5,164 bases of DNA from Rhodoferax sp. (GTDB lineage: Bacteria; Pseudomonadota; Gammaproteobacteria; Burkholderiales; Burkholderiaceae), in contig JAIFMT010000023.1 in assembly GCA_020048295.1 (NCBI GenBank), positions 1-5,164 of the forward strand, written 5' to 3'. This document shows positions 1 through 5,164 of this stretch, one piece after another; position 1 is the first letter of the stretch; the number at the start of each line of letters is the position of its first letter. A program made the position numbers and the translations under genes. The notes beneath the pieces were generated by a model, which saw nothing but the letters and a program-made list of their open reading frames with translations, did no database searches and was not told where the DNA came from.

Positions 1-14
1 TGATATCAATGATT

Positions 15-64
15 AAATCGGCCTCTAGCCCCTATGGAATAAGCGCTAACCGCTACAAAATATA
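15..64 (-). repeat. Short dispersed repeat, copy 1 (downstream of hisC, opposite orientation)
   Basis: On the minus strand this segment matches 1290-1339 at 39 of 50 positions without a gap. It carries the same blocks: TATATTTT, TTAGCGC, GGGCTAGAG and GATTT. It lies in the gene-poor left edge, about 130 bp beyond the hisC stop. Together the two copies form an inverted pair around hisC. The similarity stops abruptly on both sides, so the repeat unit is about 50 bp. Confidence 0.8.
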
Positions 65-174
65 CAGTGACTTGTATGCCGAACTGAAACAGGTCAGGCG
101 TTATTGAGCGGGCACCAAGCCACCCAGCACCCACTTTTAATCAGCCGGGGTAGCAGCCTGATCGTCCGGGCAAG

Positions 175-196
175 CAGGCCACGGCACACCGGCCTG
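175..196 (-). terminator. Hairpin directly after the hisC stop, possible weak terminator
   Basis: CAGGCC and GGCCTG are perfect complements separated by 10 bases and start immediately after the hisC TGA. A further GG/CC pair can form inside with a two-base bulge. No run of U follows in the minus-strand direction, so it does not qualify as a standard Rho-independent terminator. It may mark the 3' end of the hisC message through pausing or 3' protection. Confidence 0.3.
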
Positions 197-1273
197 TCAA
201 TGACCCGACTCAAGCACCTGTGCCAAGGCCTGCACCAGCTGGTCGCACTGCTGCGGTGTGCCCACGCTGATGCGCAAATACTCGTCAATGCGTGGCTGCG
301 TGAAGTGCCGCACCAGCACACCCTGCGCGCGCAGTGCGGCAGCCAAATCAATGGCGTGGTACGTCGCATGGCGGGCAAAAACAAAATTGGCCTGCGACGG
401 CAGCACGGCAAAGCCCAGGTCTTCCAGCGCCAGCACCAGGCCTTCACGGCTGTCCATCACGGCACGGCAGGTCTGCTCAAAATACGCGCCATCGGCAAAT
501 GCTGCCACGCCGCCAGCAATCGCCAGTCGGTCCAGCGGGTAGGAATTGAAACTGTTTTTGACCCGCTGCAGCGCCTCAATCAGGTGCGGCTGGGCACACG
601 CATAGCCAATGCGCAAGCCGGCCAGTGAGCGTGATTTGGACAGGGTGTGAACCACCAGCAGGTTCGGATAGCGGGCAATCAGACCCACAGCACTTTGCCC
701 ACCAAAATCCACGTACGCCTCATCCACCAGCACCACGCGGCCGGGGTGCAGCTGCAGCAGCGCCTCGATGTCGGACAGCGGCAAGCCAATGCCGGTGGGC
801 GCATTCGGGTTGGCGATCACCACACCGGCAACCGGCATCGTTTGCGCCCGGGCGTAGTCAGCCACATTGAGCCGCAGCTCGTCGGTCAGGGGCACGGTCT
901 GTGCCGCAATGCCGTACAGACGGCAATACACCGGGTAGAAGCTGTAACTGATATCGGGCATCAACAGCGGACAAGCGTGCTGGAAGAAGGCAAAAAAGGC
1001 ATGTGCCAGCACCTCATCAGAGCCGTTGCCCAAAAACACCTGCGACTCAGCCAGCCGGTGGTGTGCCGCAATGGCTTGCCGCAAGGGGCCAGCATCAGGG
1101 TCGGGATACAACTGCAACCCCTGCTGCGCCGCCCGGATGATGGCCGCCACCACGTGTGGCGAGGGTGGGTAAGGGTTTTCGTTGGTGTTGAGCTTGACCA
1201 GGTTGGCAATCTTGGGCTGCTCGCCGGGCACATACGGCACCAGCTGCGCCAGCACTGGACTACAAAAATTCAT
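197..1273 (-). CDS. hisC: Histidinol-phosphate aminotransferase HisC
   Basis: HisC is a PLP-dependent class I/II aminotransferase that transfers an amino group from glutamate to imidazole acetol phosphate, giving histidinol phosphate. The 358-residue product (from 1273) is full length. Visible sites are VKLNTNENPYPPSP (26-39), LYPDP (55-59), GNGSDE (82-87) for PLP-phosphate binding, NPNAPTG (155-161), the Asp184 and Tyr187 of VDEAYVDF, the PLP-lysine Lys213 in HTLSKSRSLAGLRIGYA (209-225), and Arg334 in EYLRISVGT, expected to bind substrate. In-frame ATGs also exist at 1279 and 1315. The one at 1315 lies inside a dispersed repeat, so its 14 extra residues are unlikely. None of the starts has a good Shine-Dalgarno. 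No other his gene is in view; it may be a second copy (hisC2 type), which also often accept aromatic amino acids. The gene is flanked by inverted copies of the repeat. Confidence 0.94.
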   Translation of the reverse strand: MNFCSPVLAQLVPYVPGEQPKIANLVKLNTNENPYPPSPHVVAAIIRAAQQGLQLYPDPDAGPLRQAIAAHHRLAESQVFLGNGSDEVLAHAFFAFFQHACPLLMPDISYSFYPVYCRLYGIAAQTVPLTDELRLNVADYARAQTMPVAGVVIANPNAPTGIGLPLSDIEALLQLHPGRVVLVDEAYVDFGGQSAVGLIARYPNLLVVHTLSKSRSLAGLRIGYACAQPHLIEALQRVKNSFNSYPLDRLAIAGGVAAFADGAYFEQTCRAVMDSREGLVLALEDLGFAVLPSQANFVFARHATYHAIDLAAALRAQGVLVRHFTQPRIDEYLRISVGTPQQCDQLVQALAQVLESGH

Positions 1274-1279
1274 GACCAT

Positions 1280-1308
1280 GTTGTAGTTATATATTTTATA
1301 GCTGTCAG
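1280..1308 (-). promoter_or_regulatory. Candidate sigma-70 promoter for hisC
   Basis: On the minus strand CTGACA (1308-1303; five of six matches to TTGACA) is followed after 17 bases by TACAAC (1285-1280; four of six matches to TATAAT). Initiation would be expected close to 1273, the preferred hisC ATG, giving a leaderless or nearly leaderless message. This fits the absence of a ribosome-binding site. An alternative -10, TATAAA (1300-1295), has no good -35 partner. The -35 lies inside repeat copy 2. The call rests on sequence matches only. Confidence 0.3.
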
Positions 1309-1339
1309 CGCACATCCAGTAAGGGCTAGAGCCTGATTT
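1290..1339 (+). repeat. Short dispersed repeat, copy 2 (upstream of hisC)
   Basis: This 50-base segment between the CobD-family stop and hisC aligns without gaps to the reverse complement of positions 15-64, with 39 of 50 positions identical. The best-conserved blocks are TATATTTT, AGCGC, GGGCTAGAG and GATTT. It contains the rare tetranucleotide CTAG and is more AT-rich than the surrounding genes. It resembles a family of short interspersed elements that I remember from intergenic DNA of Comamonadaceae; that identification is from memory. It covers the ATG at 1315 and lies just upstream of the preferred hisC start. Confidence 0.8.
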
Positions 1340-1355
1340 GTTATAAATCTAGCCC
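1323..1355. other. Perfect 8-bp inverted repeat overlapping the CobD-family stop codon
   Basis: GGGCTAGA (1323-1330) is the exact reverse complement of TCTAGCCC (1348-1355), separated by 17 bases. On the minus-strand transcript this makes a hairpin that begins in the last codons of the CobD-family gene, includes its TAG stop, and ends inside repeat copy 2. Only two U follow the stem, so it is a poor intrinsic terminator. It may slow or protect the 3' end of the transcript, or may be incidental. Confidence 0.4.
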
Positions 1356-2320
1356 AGCAGACGCGCCAGCGTCAGCAAGGCCAGCAGCACGATCCACATC
1401 ACCACGGTGCGCCACACCAGGCCTACCACCACGGCCAGGTGTGGCAGTTCGGGCAAAGGGCGGCCGGCATCGGAAGCGTCGGGACTGAACGCCTGCTGGC
1501 CGACACCGCCTGGCTCTGGCAGCGGACCGAAACCGGTCAAGGCGATGTTGACCGCACCGGCCGTTGCTGCCAGCACCAGGCCGTCGTTGCTGGCATCGGC
1601 GCGCTCGGCGTAGCGCCGCCAGCCGTCAATGGCTTCCTCAAAATTGCCCATCACGGCAAAGCCAATGGCGGTGGCGCGCGCTGGCAGCCAGTCCATCAGC
1701 AACCACAAGCGGCGGGCGTTGTTTTGCAAGGCCGGGCTGACCGGCTGAAAGTGCGCATTGCTCTTGTGCTGCCAGTAGCGCACGACAAATTCGGCCAGGC
1801 GGTACAACACCGCCCCCGTCGGCCCCAGCCCAAACGCCGCCAGTACCGAAAACCAGGCCAGCACGCCAAACACATGGCGGTGCGCCGCCAGGACCGAGAA
1901 TTCGATCACCCGGGCCAGAATCACATTGCGCGGCATGCCACGCGCATCGATGTGCTGCCAGTTGGCCAACAGCTGCGTGGCACGGGCATCGTCGTCGCTG
2001 GCCAACGCATCACGGATCTTGGTGAAATGCGAGCTGAACTGGCGAAACCCAAGTGCCGCGTACAAGACCAGCGCACTCCACACCACCGCCAGCCACCAGC
2101 CGACAAAAGTGCCAAGCAGCCAGTAAATCAGCAGCGCCAGCAGCGCCGGGCCGCCCACCGCCAAACCCCAGGCCAGCCAGCCATGAAACGGCCGCCCTGC
2201 GTCAAAATTATGCGTACACCAGCGCACCCAGGCGCGCATGACGGCGTGGATCGGGTTGCCGCGTGCCAGCGGCTTGGCCTGCTCCAGCAGCAAGGCAAAT
2301 AGGACCGAGATAAAGCTCAT
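1349..2320 (-). CDS. CobD/CbiB family integral membrane protein
   Basis: This 323-residue membrane protein closely resembles the CobD/CbiB-family proteins I remember downstream of rplS and the Nudix gene in Comamonadaceae. True CbiB/CobD enzymes join aminopropanol (or its phosphate) to cobyric acid in cobalamin synthesis; the related AmpE family is associated with beta-lactamase regulation. Hydrophobic segments, probably membrane-spanning, lie at about 48-70, 72-92, 150-175 and 298-322. Conserved-looking stretches are LFALLLEQAKPLARGNPIH (7-25), GFRQFSSHF (91-99), HRHVFGVLAWF (148-158), GPTGAVLYRLAEFV (166-179) and GNFEEAIDGWRRY (225-237); residues about 262-294 form a poorly conserved Pro/Gly-rich linker. 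The start at 2320 begins MSFISVLFALLLEQ, as homologues do. The same frame stays open to 2575, but that extension lies inside the Nudix gene. With no cob gene in view, a role in cobalamin synthesis is inference only. Confidence 0.88.
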   Translation of the reverse strand: MSFISVLFALLLEQAKPLARGNPIHAVMRAWVRWCTHNFDAGRPFHGWLAWGLAVGGPALLALLIYWLLGTFVGWWLAVVWSALVLYAALGFRQFSSHFTKIRDALASDDDARATQLLANWQHIDARGMPRNVILARVIEFSVLAAHRHVFGVLAWFSVLAAFGLGPTGAVLYRLAEFVVRYWQHKSNAHFQPVSPALQNNARRLWLLMDWLPARATAIGFAVMGNFEEAIDGWRRYAERADASNDGLVLAATAGAVNIALTGFGPLPEPGGVGQQAFSPDASDAGRPLPELPHLAVVVGLVWRTVVMWIVLLALLTLARLLG

Positions 2321-2358
2321 GCAATGATCATAGCGGCTGCACTGCACCAGCCGACGTC

Positions 2359-3063
2359 TCAGGCGATCAGAAAGCGGTAAAAGTTGCGCAACATACCGGC
2401 CGTTGCACCCCAGATAAAGCGCTCGGTGCCGCCATCCTGATAGGGCATGGACAGCCAGTGCCGCTGCACCCCCTGCCATTCGACCTGGTGATGCCGGTGG
2501 TGCGCCGGGTTCATCAGATAGGCCAGCGGTACCTCGAACACATCGGCCACCTCGTGTGCATTGGGGCTCAGGCAAAACCCCGGGTTGACCAGCGCCACCA
2601 CCGGTGTCACCAGAAACGACGAGCCGGTGGTGTAGAGCGGTAACTCGCCAAGCACCTGCACAAAGCGGTGCTGCAAGCCCACCTCTTCTTCAGCTTCGCG
2701 CAGGGCGGCGGCAGTGGCATCGGCATCGGCTGCATCCACCTTGCCACCGGGAAAGGCAATCTGCCCGGAATGGGTGGACAAGTGGGCGGTGCGCTGCGTC
2801 AGCAAGACGGTGGGGGTGGCATGCAGCACGATCGGGATCAGCACGGCTGCGCGCATCGGTGGGCGCTCCATGAACTTTTTCTCGGCAATCAGTTCGGGTT
2901 GCCAGGGCGGCGGCTGCGCAAAGCGCGCTTGCAAGGCCGCTGCTGCCAGTGCGGCTGGTGAAACCGCCGGCAAATGGGTGTCCACCTGCGTCACCGGGAC
3001 GCCACGCGGATCGATGGTTGGAGGCTTGGCTTGCGGCATTGGGGCAGTCCGGTCAATCTGCAT
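2359..3063 (-). CDS. Nudix hydrolase, NudL-type probable coenzyme A pyrophosphatase
   Basis: This is a Nudix hydrolase of the NudL/YeaB group. Characterised members split CoA and its derivatives into 4'-phosphopantetheine and 3',5'-ADP, using a divalent metal. From the ATG at 3063 the product is 234 residues. The subfamily signature just before the Nudix box is visible: LLTQR (87-91) and GQIAFPGGKVD (100-110). The Nudix helix LREAEEEVGL (121-130) carries the metal-binding glutamates. TPVVAL (153-158), EVADVFEVPL (171-180) and the C-terminal FIWGATAGMLRNFYRFL (216-232) are typical of the group. At the position where I remember an Arg in this signature, this protein has Ser (HLSTHSG), a variant I recall from betaproteobacterial homologues. 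The start is uncertain: no Shine-Dalgarno precedes 3063, and ATG 3039 would give 226 residues and begin nearer the homologues I remember. It lies 38 bp upstream of the CobD-family gene. Substrate is inferred. Confidence 0.93.
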   Translation of the reverse strand: MQIDRTAPMPQAKPPTIDPRGVPVTQVDTHLPAVSPAALAAAALQARFAQPPPWQPELIAEKKFMERPPMRAAVLIPIVLHATPTVLLTQRTAHLSTHSGQIAFPGGKVDAADADATAAALREAEEEVGLQHRFVQVLGELPLYTTGSSFLVTPVVALVNPGFCLSPNAHEVADVFEVPLAYLMNPAHHRHHQVEWQGVQRHWLSMPYQDGGTERFIWGATAGMLRNFYRFLIA

Positions 3064-3080
3064 CAGGACTGCACAGGCGT

Positions 3081-3117
3081 AAAAAAACCGCCACTGTCAC
3101 CAGCAGGCGGCTTTTTT
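3081..3117 (-). terminator. Rho-independent terminator after rplS, possibly bidirectional
   Basis: Read on the minus strand, a CCGCC arm (3110-3106) pairs with GGCGG (3092-3088) across a 13-base loop. A run of seven T follows (3087-3081). An A run before the stem (3117-3112) matches the T run, so the hairpin also has T-rich flanks in the opposite direction and could act both ways. A weak inner CTG/CAG pairing may extend the stem. It begins 17 bp after the rplS stop, the usual place for the end of the rpsP-rimM-trmD-rplS transcript. Its last T lies only 17 bp from the first possible start of the next gene. Confidence 0.88.
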
Positions 3118-3133
3118 GCACGGGGGGCTGACT

Positions 3134-3511
3134 TTAAGAAGCCACGGCCACCTTGCGCGCTGGCAGTTTTTCCTTGATACGTGCCGACTTGCCGCTGCGC
3201 TCACGCAGGTAGTACAGCTTGGCGCGGCGCACGTCGCCACGGCGCTTGACTTCGATGCCGGCGATCAGCGGGCTGTAGGTCTGAAAGGTGCGCTCAACAC
3301 CTTCGCCGCTGGAAATCTTGCGTACCGTAAAGCCGCTGTTGAGACCACGGTTGCGCTTGGCAATCACCACGCCTTCGTAGGCCTGGATCCGCTTGCGCGT
3401 ACCTTCAACCACGTTCAGGCTGACGACCACGGTATCGCCGGGGGAAAACTCGGGGATGGTTTTGTTCAAGCGAGCAATTTCTTCTTGCTCAAGGATTTGA
3501 ATCAGGTTCAT
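3134..3511 (-). CDS. rplS: 50S ribosomal protein L19
   Basis: L19 is a 50S subunit protein at the interface with the 30S subunit. The 125-residue product is within the normal family length. It opens [17 protein letters not shown], followed by [22 protein letters not shown] (about 20-41), [20 protein letters not shown] (43-62) and VRKIS. The conserved basic C-terminal block [20 protein letters not shown] runs to about residue 109 and is followed by ARIKEK and a variable tail. The start at 3511 is preceded by a purine-rich AGAAAG about 7 bases upstream. The gene lies 97 bp after trmD, wider than the other operon junctions, and is followed 17 bp beyond its stop by a strong Rho-independent terminator, so it is the last gene of the operon proper. 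Confidence 0.98.
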   Translation of the reverse strand: MNLIQILEQEEIARLNKTIPEFSPGDTVVVSLNVVEGTRKRIQAYEGVVIAKRNRGLNSGFTVRKISSGEGVERTFQTYSPLIAGIEVKRRGDVRRAKLYYLRERSGKSARIKEKLPARKVAVAS

Positions 3512-3610
3512 GTTTTGCTTTCTATGATCATGCCAATGCCATCACCAGGATTGGGAAATGCCGGGTAAAAATTTGTAACCCAGCGGATTTGCAGAGGATC
3601 GGTTAGCCCG

Positions 3611-4357
3611 CTAGTATAGCGCGAGAAGCGTGGCTTCGTCCGCTGCACTCAGACGCCCCTGGCTTCTGGCCAGCCGAATCAACTCCGGGCGCAGCCGTGC
3701 GGTCAGGGCCAGCCGCTGGTCGCGGCGCCAGCGCTCGATACGCTCATGGTGACCCGACAGCAACACCGCGGGCACGTCCCTGCCCTGCCAGCTTTCGGGC
3801 CGGGTGTAGTGCGGGCAGTCCAGCAAGCCGTCCAGCGCCGGGTTAAAACTGTCCAACGCGTGGCTGTCGGCATCCCCCAGCACGCCGGGCTGCAGCCGAG
3901 CCACGGCATCGAGCAAGGCCATGGCGGCAATTTCGCCGCCCGACAGCACAAAGTCGCCCAGGCTGATCTGTTCGGTGACGTGCGCGTCAATCAAGCGCTG
4001 GTCAATGCCTTCGTAGCGGCCACACAACAGAATTGCGCCTTGACTATTCGACCAGCGGCTAACCAGGGCGTGGCTCAAGGGTTGCCCCAGTGGGGAGAAC
4101 AGCGCAACGGGCACCGCTTCGCCGCGCTGCGCCCGAATGGCGGTCAGACATTGATCGAGCGGCTCGGCCATCATCACCATGCCCGGGCCACCGCCAAAGG
4201 GGCGGTCGTCAATGCGGCGGTAATTGCCAGCAGCGAAATCGCGTGGATTGTTCAGCCGAACATCGACCTGCCCCGACTCGAACGCCCGGCGCGTGATGCC
4301 GGTGGTCAGAAAAGGCGCGAACAATTCAGGGAAAAGCGTAACGACATCAAAGCGCAT
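3611..4357 (-). CDS. trmD: tRNA (guanine-37-N1)-methyltransferase TrmD
   Basis: TrmD uses S-adenosylmethionine to methylate N1 of G37, next to the anticodon of tRNAs reading codons that start with C or G, and so prevents +1 frameshifting. It is a homodimeric SPOUT enzyme with a trefoil knot. The 248-residue product begins MRFDVVTLFPELF, as the family does. The conserved DDRPFGGGPGMVM lies at 50-62. The knot motifs GRYEGID (113-119) and ISLGDFVLSGGE (131-142) form the cofactor site. Arg154 and Asp169, in ALDSFNP, sit at the positions numbered the same in the E. coli enzyme, where they are catalytically important. The C-terminal helical domain ends ADEATLLALY. No good Shine-Dalgarno sequence precedes the ATG, consistent with the low translation of trmD relative to its ribosomal neighbours known in E. 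coli. All expected motifs are intact. Confidence 0.98.
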   Translation of the reverse strand: MRFDVVTLFPELFAPFLTTGITRRAFESGQVDVRLNNPRDFAAGNYRRIDDRPFGGGPGMVMMAEPLDQCLTAIRAQRGEAVPVALFSPLGQPLSHALVSRWSNSQGAILLCGRYEGIDQRLIDAHVTEQISLGDFVLSGGEIAAMALLDAVARLQPGVLGDADSHALDSFNPALDGLLDCPHYTRPESWQGRDVPAVLLSGHHERIERWRRDQRLALTARLRPELIRLARSQGRLSAADEATLLALY

Positions 4358-4380
4358 GGCAATTGATTGGGCAGGGCAGA

Positions 4381-4944
4381 TCAGTAGTCGGCTTGCCAGT
4401 CCACCAGAATGCGCCGCGCATTCAAATCAACATCGTCAATATAAACAGAAACAAACGGAATCATGCGCTGCAGCAACTGGCCGTCTTGCAGGTAGTCAAT
4501 GACCAATACGGTTTGCGGGCCGGTGGAGAGCAAATCGCGCACCTGCCCCAGCGCAATGCCTTCTCGGTTGACCACCTCCAGCCCAAGCAAGTCCACCCAG
4601 TAGTACTCGTCCTTTTGCGCGGTTGGAAAACTGGCGCGGGAAATAAACACCCGGGCGCCGCGCAGCAAGTCGGCAGCGCTGCGGTCGTCCACCTCGTGTG
4701 CGCAGGCGACCACGCCGTCAGAATGTGTTTTGGCTTCCTTGATGGCAAGCTTGCCAACGCCCGTGAACGTTTTTGCGCCTTTTTCAGCGGGCAACAAAAA
4801 CCAGCGTTTGGAAGAAAAAAGCGCCTCGGGATCGGCGCTGTAGGGCAAGACCTTGAACCAGCCCTTGATGCCCCAGGCATCGGCGATGCGCCCAACCTCA
4901 ATCGCATCTGCCGGCAATTCGGCAGCCTCCAGGCCGGGCAACAT
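4381..4944 (-). CDS. rimM: Ribosome maturation factor RimM (16S rRNA processing)
   Basis: RimM is a cytoplasmic assembly factor that binds S19 in the 30S head and supports late 16S rRNA processing. The product is 187 residues from the ATG at 4944, close to the usual family length. The N-terminal beta-barrel domain spans about residues 14-100 and includes IEVGRIADAWGIKGWFKV. The C-terminal PRC-barrel domain spans about 111-187, with the hallmark DEYYWVDLLGLEV at 112-124, then GQVRDLLSTGPQ, MIPFV and a terminal VDW. An in-frame TTG at 4947 would add one residue, but I prefer the ATG, which has a GAGTGG Shine-Dalgarno-like sequence 6-11 bases upstream. It starts 8 bp after the rpsP stop and ends 23 bp before trmD, so it is clearly an operon member. 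No key element appears to be missing. Confidence 0.96.
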   Translation of the reverse strand: MLPGLEAAELPADAIEVGRIADAWGIKGWFKVLPYSADPEALFSSKRWFLLPAEKGAKTFTGVGKLAIKEAKTHSDGVVACAHEVDDRSAADLLRGARVFISRASFPTAQKDEYYWVDLLGLEVVNREGIALGQVRDLLSTGPQTVLVIDYLQDGQLLQRMIPFVSVYIDDVDLNARRILVDWQADY

Positions 4945-4952
4945 CAAACCAC

Positions 4953-5164
4953 TCAGGCGGCTTTTTTGGCCGCTTGATCGACCAGACGCTCCACCGTGGG
5001 CGAAGCCTGGGCACCCACGCTGCGCCAGTAGGTCAGGCGGTCTTGGGCGATACGGATGCTTTCTTCGTTGGCAGTGGCAATCGGGTTGTAAAAACCAATG
5101 CGCTCAATGAAGCGGCCATCGCGGCGATGGCGCTTGTCAGCCACAACAATGTTGAAAAACGGGC
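4953..5164 (-). CDS. rpsP: 30S ribosomal protein S16, 5' end cut off by the window
   Basis: This is the C-terminal part of ribosomal protein S16, a small 30S subunit protein that binds 16S rRNA and helps the body of the subunit assemble. The reading frame is open to the right edge and continues past the GTG at 5144. That codon is the internal valine of the family's [16 protein letters not shown] stretch, so it is not a start. About 69 residues are visible and roughly the first 14 are missing. Diagnostic stretches are [20 protein letters not shown] and [16 protein letters not shown], followed by PTVERL and a lysine/alanine tail ending AAKKAA. It is the first gene of the rpsP-rimM-trmD-rplS operon. 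Its TGA lies 8 bp before the rimM ATG, implying translational coupling. The operon promoter lies outside the window. Confidence 0.97.
   Translation of the reverse strand, partial: PFFNIVVADKRHRRDGRFIERIGFYNPIATANEESIRIAQDRLTYWRSVGAQASPTVERLVDQAAKKAA

Noticed and set aside
94..447. Minus-strand open frame of 117 codons overlapping the hisC 3' end
   Set aside because: It uses a different frame inside hisC, and its Trp/Arg/Cys-rich translation is typical of an out-of-frame reading.
647..1336. Plus-strand open frame of 229 codons opposite hisC
   Set aside because: It is a shadow of the hisC reading frame with low-complexity Arg/Gln/His-rich translation and no family signature.
1439..2302. Long plus-strand open frame of 287 codons opposite the CobD-family gene
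   Set aside because: It is antisense to a well-supported membrane protein gene; its composition (rich in Arg, Gln, Gly, His) is what a shadow frame in high-GC DNA gives, and it shows no recognisable motif.
2321..2575. N-terminal extension of the CobD-family frame up to 2575
   Set aside because: The 85 extra residues lie inside the Nudix gene in another frame, look nothing like a membrane protein N-terminus, and homologues begin at the ATG at 2320.
2324..3531. The palindrome ATGATCAT occurs before both the CobD-family gene (2324-2331) and rplS (3524-3531)
   Set aside because: An 8-base palindrome found twice with little shared flanking sequence, and at different distances from the starts, is not enough to call an operator.
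3746..4366. Plus-strand open frame of 206 codons opposite trmD
   Set aside because: It overlaps trmD entirely; trmD has every expected motif and this frame has none.
4957..4974. GCGGC/GCCGC hairpin with an A/T run at the end of rpsP, sharing a 15-base word with the rplS terminator
   Set aside because: It is coding sequence for the Ala/Lys tail of S16, the T run is on the wrong strand and inside the loop, and rimM follows 8 bp later; the shared word looks coincidental.
4363..4977. Plus-strand open frame of 204 codons opposite rimM
   Set aside because: It is antisense to rimM and the end of rpsP, with no recognisable domain.

Overview
The window reads as an ordinary chromosomal segment of a betaproteobacterium, most likely in the order Burkholderiales and probably the Comamonadaceae (Rhodoferax/Polaromonas/Acidovorax-like). 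This rests on fairly high GC, the wording of the ribosomal and RimM/TrmD proteins, the gene order rpsP-rimM-trmD-rplS followed by a NudL-type Nudix gene and a CobD/CbiB-family membrane protein, and a short interspersed repeat of a kind I remember from Comamonadaceae intergenic DNA. I assign the family from memory of homologues, without any search.

All seven convincing genes lie on the minus strand, so transcription runs from the right end to the left. At the right edge is rpsP (ribosomal protein S16), cut at its 5' end by the window boundary. It is followed by rimM (30S maturation factor), trmD (tRNA m1G37 methyltransferase) and rplS (ribosomal protein L19). This is the classical translation operon: two ribosomal proteins, one ribosome-assembly factor and one tRNA-modification enzyme made together. 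A good Rho-independent terminator (3081-3117) closes it.

Beyond the terminator come nudL (a Nudix hydrolase, probable CoA pyrophosphatase), starting almost on top of the terminator, and after 38 bp a CobD/CbiB-family integral membrane protein. After a further 75 bp that is largely a dispersed repeat comes a complete, catalytically intact hisC (histidinol-phosphate aminotransferase). The hisC gene is isolated from any other histidine gene here and may be a second genomic copy. The left 196 bp hold no convincing gene. They contain a second copy of the repeat in the opposite orientation and a small hairpin just after the hisC stop.

The only structure not explained by genes is this pair of repeats (15-64 and 1290-1339, 39 of 50 positions identical without gaps, opposite orientation) flanking hisC. 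I see no defence system, mobile element with a transposase, CRISPR array, tRNA or rRNA, and nothing that looks like an undescribed multi-gene system.
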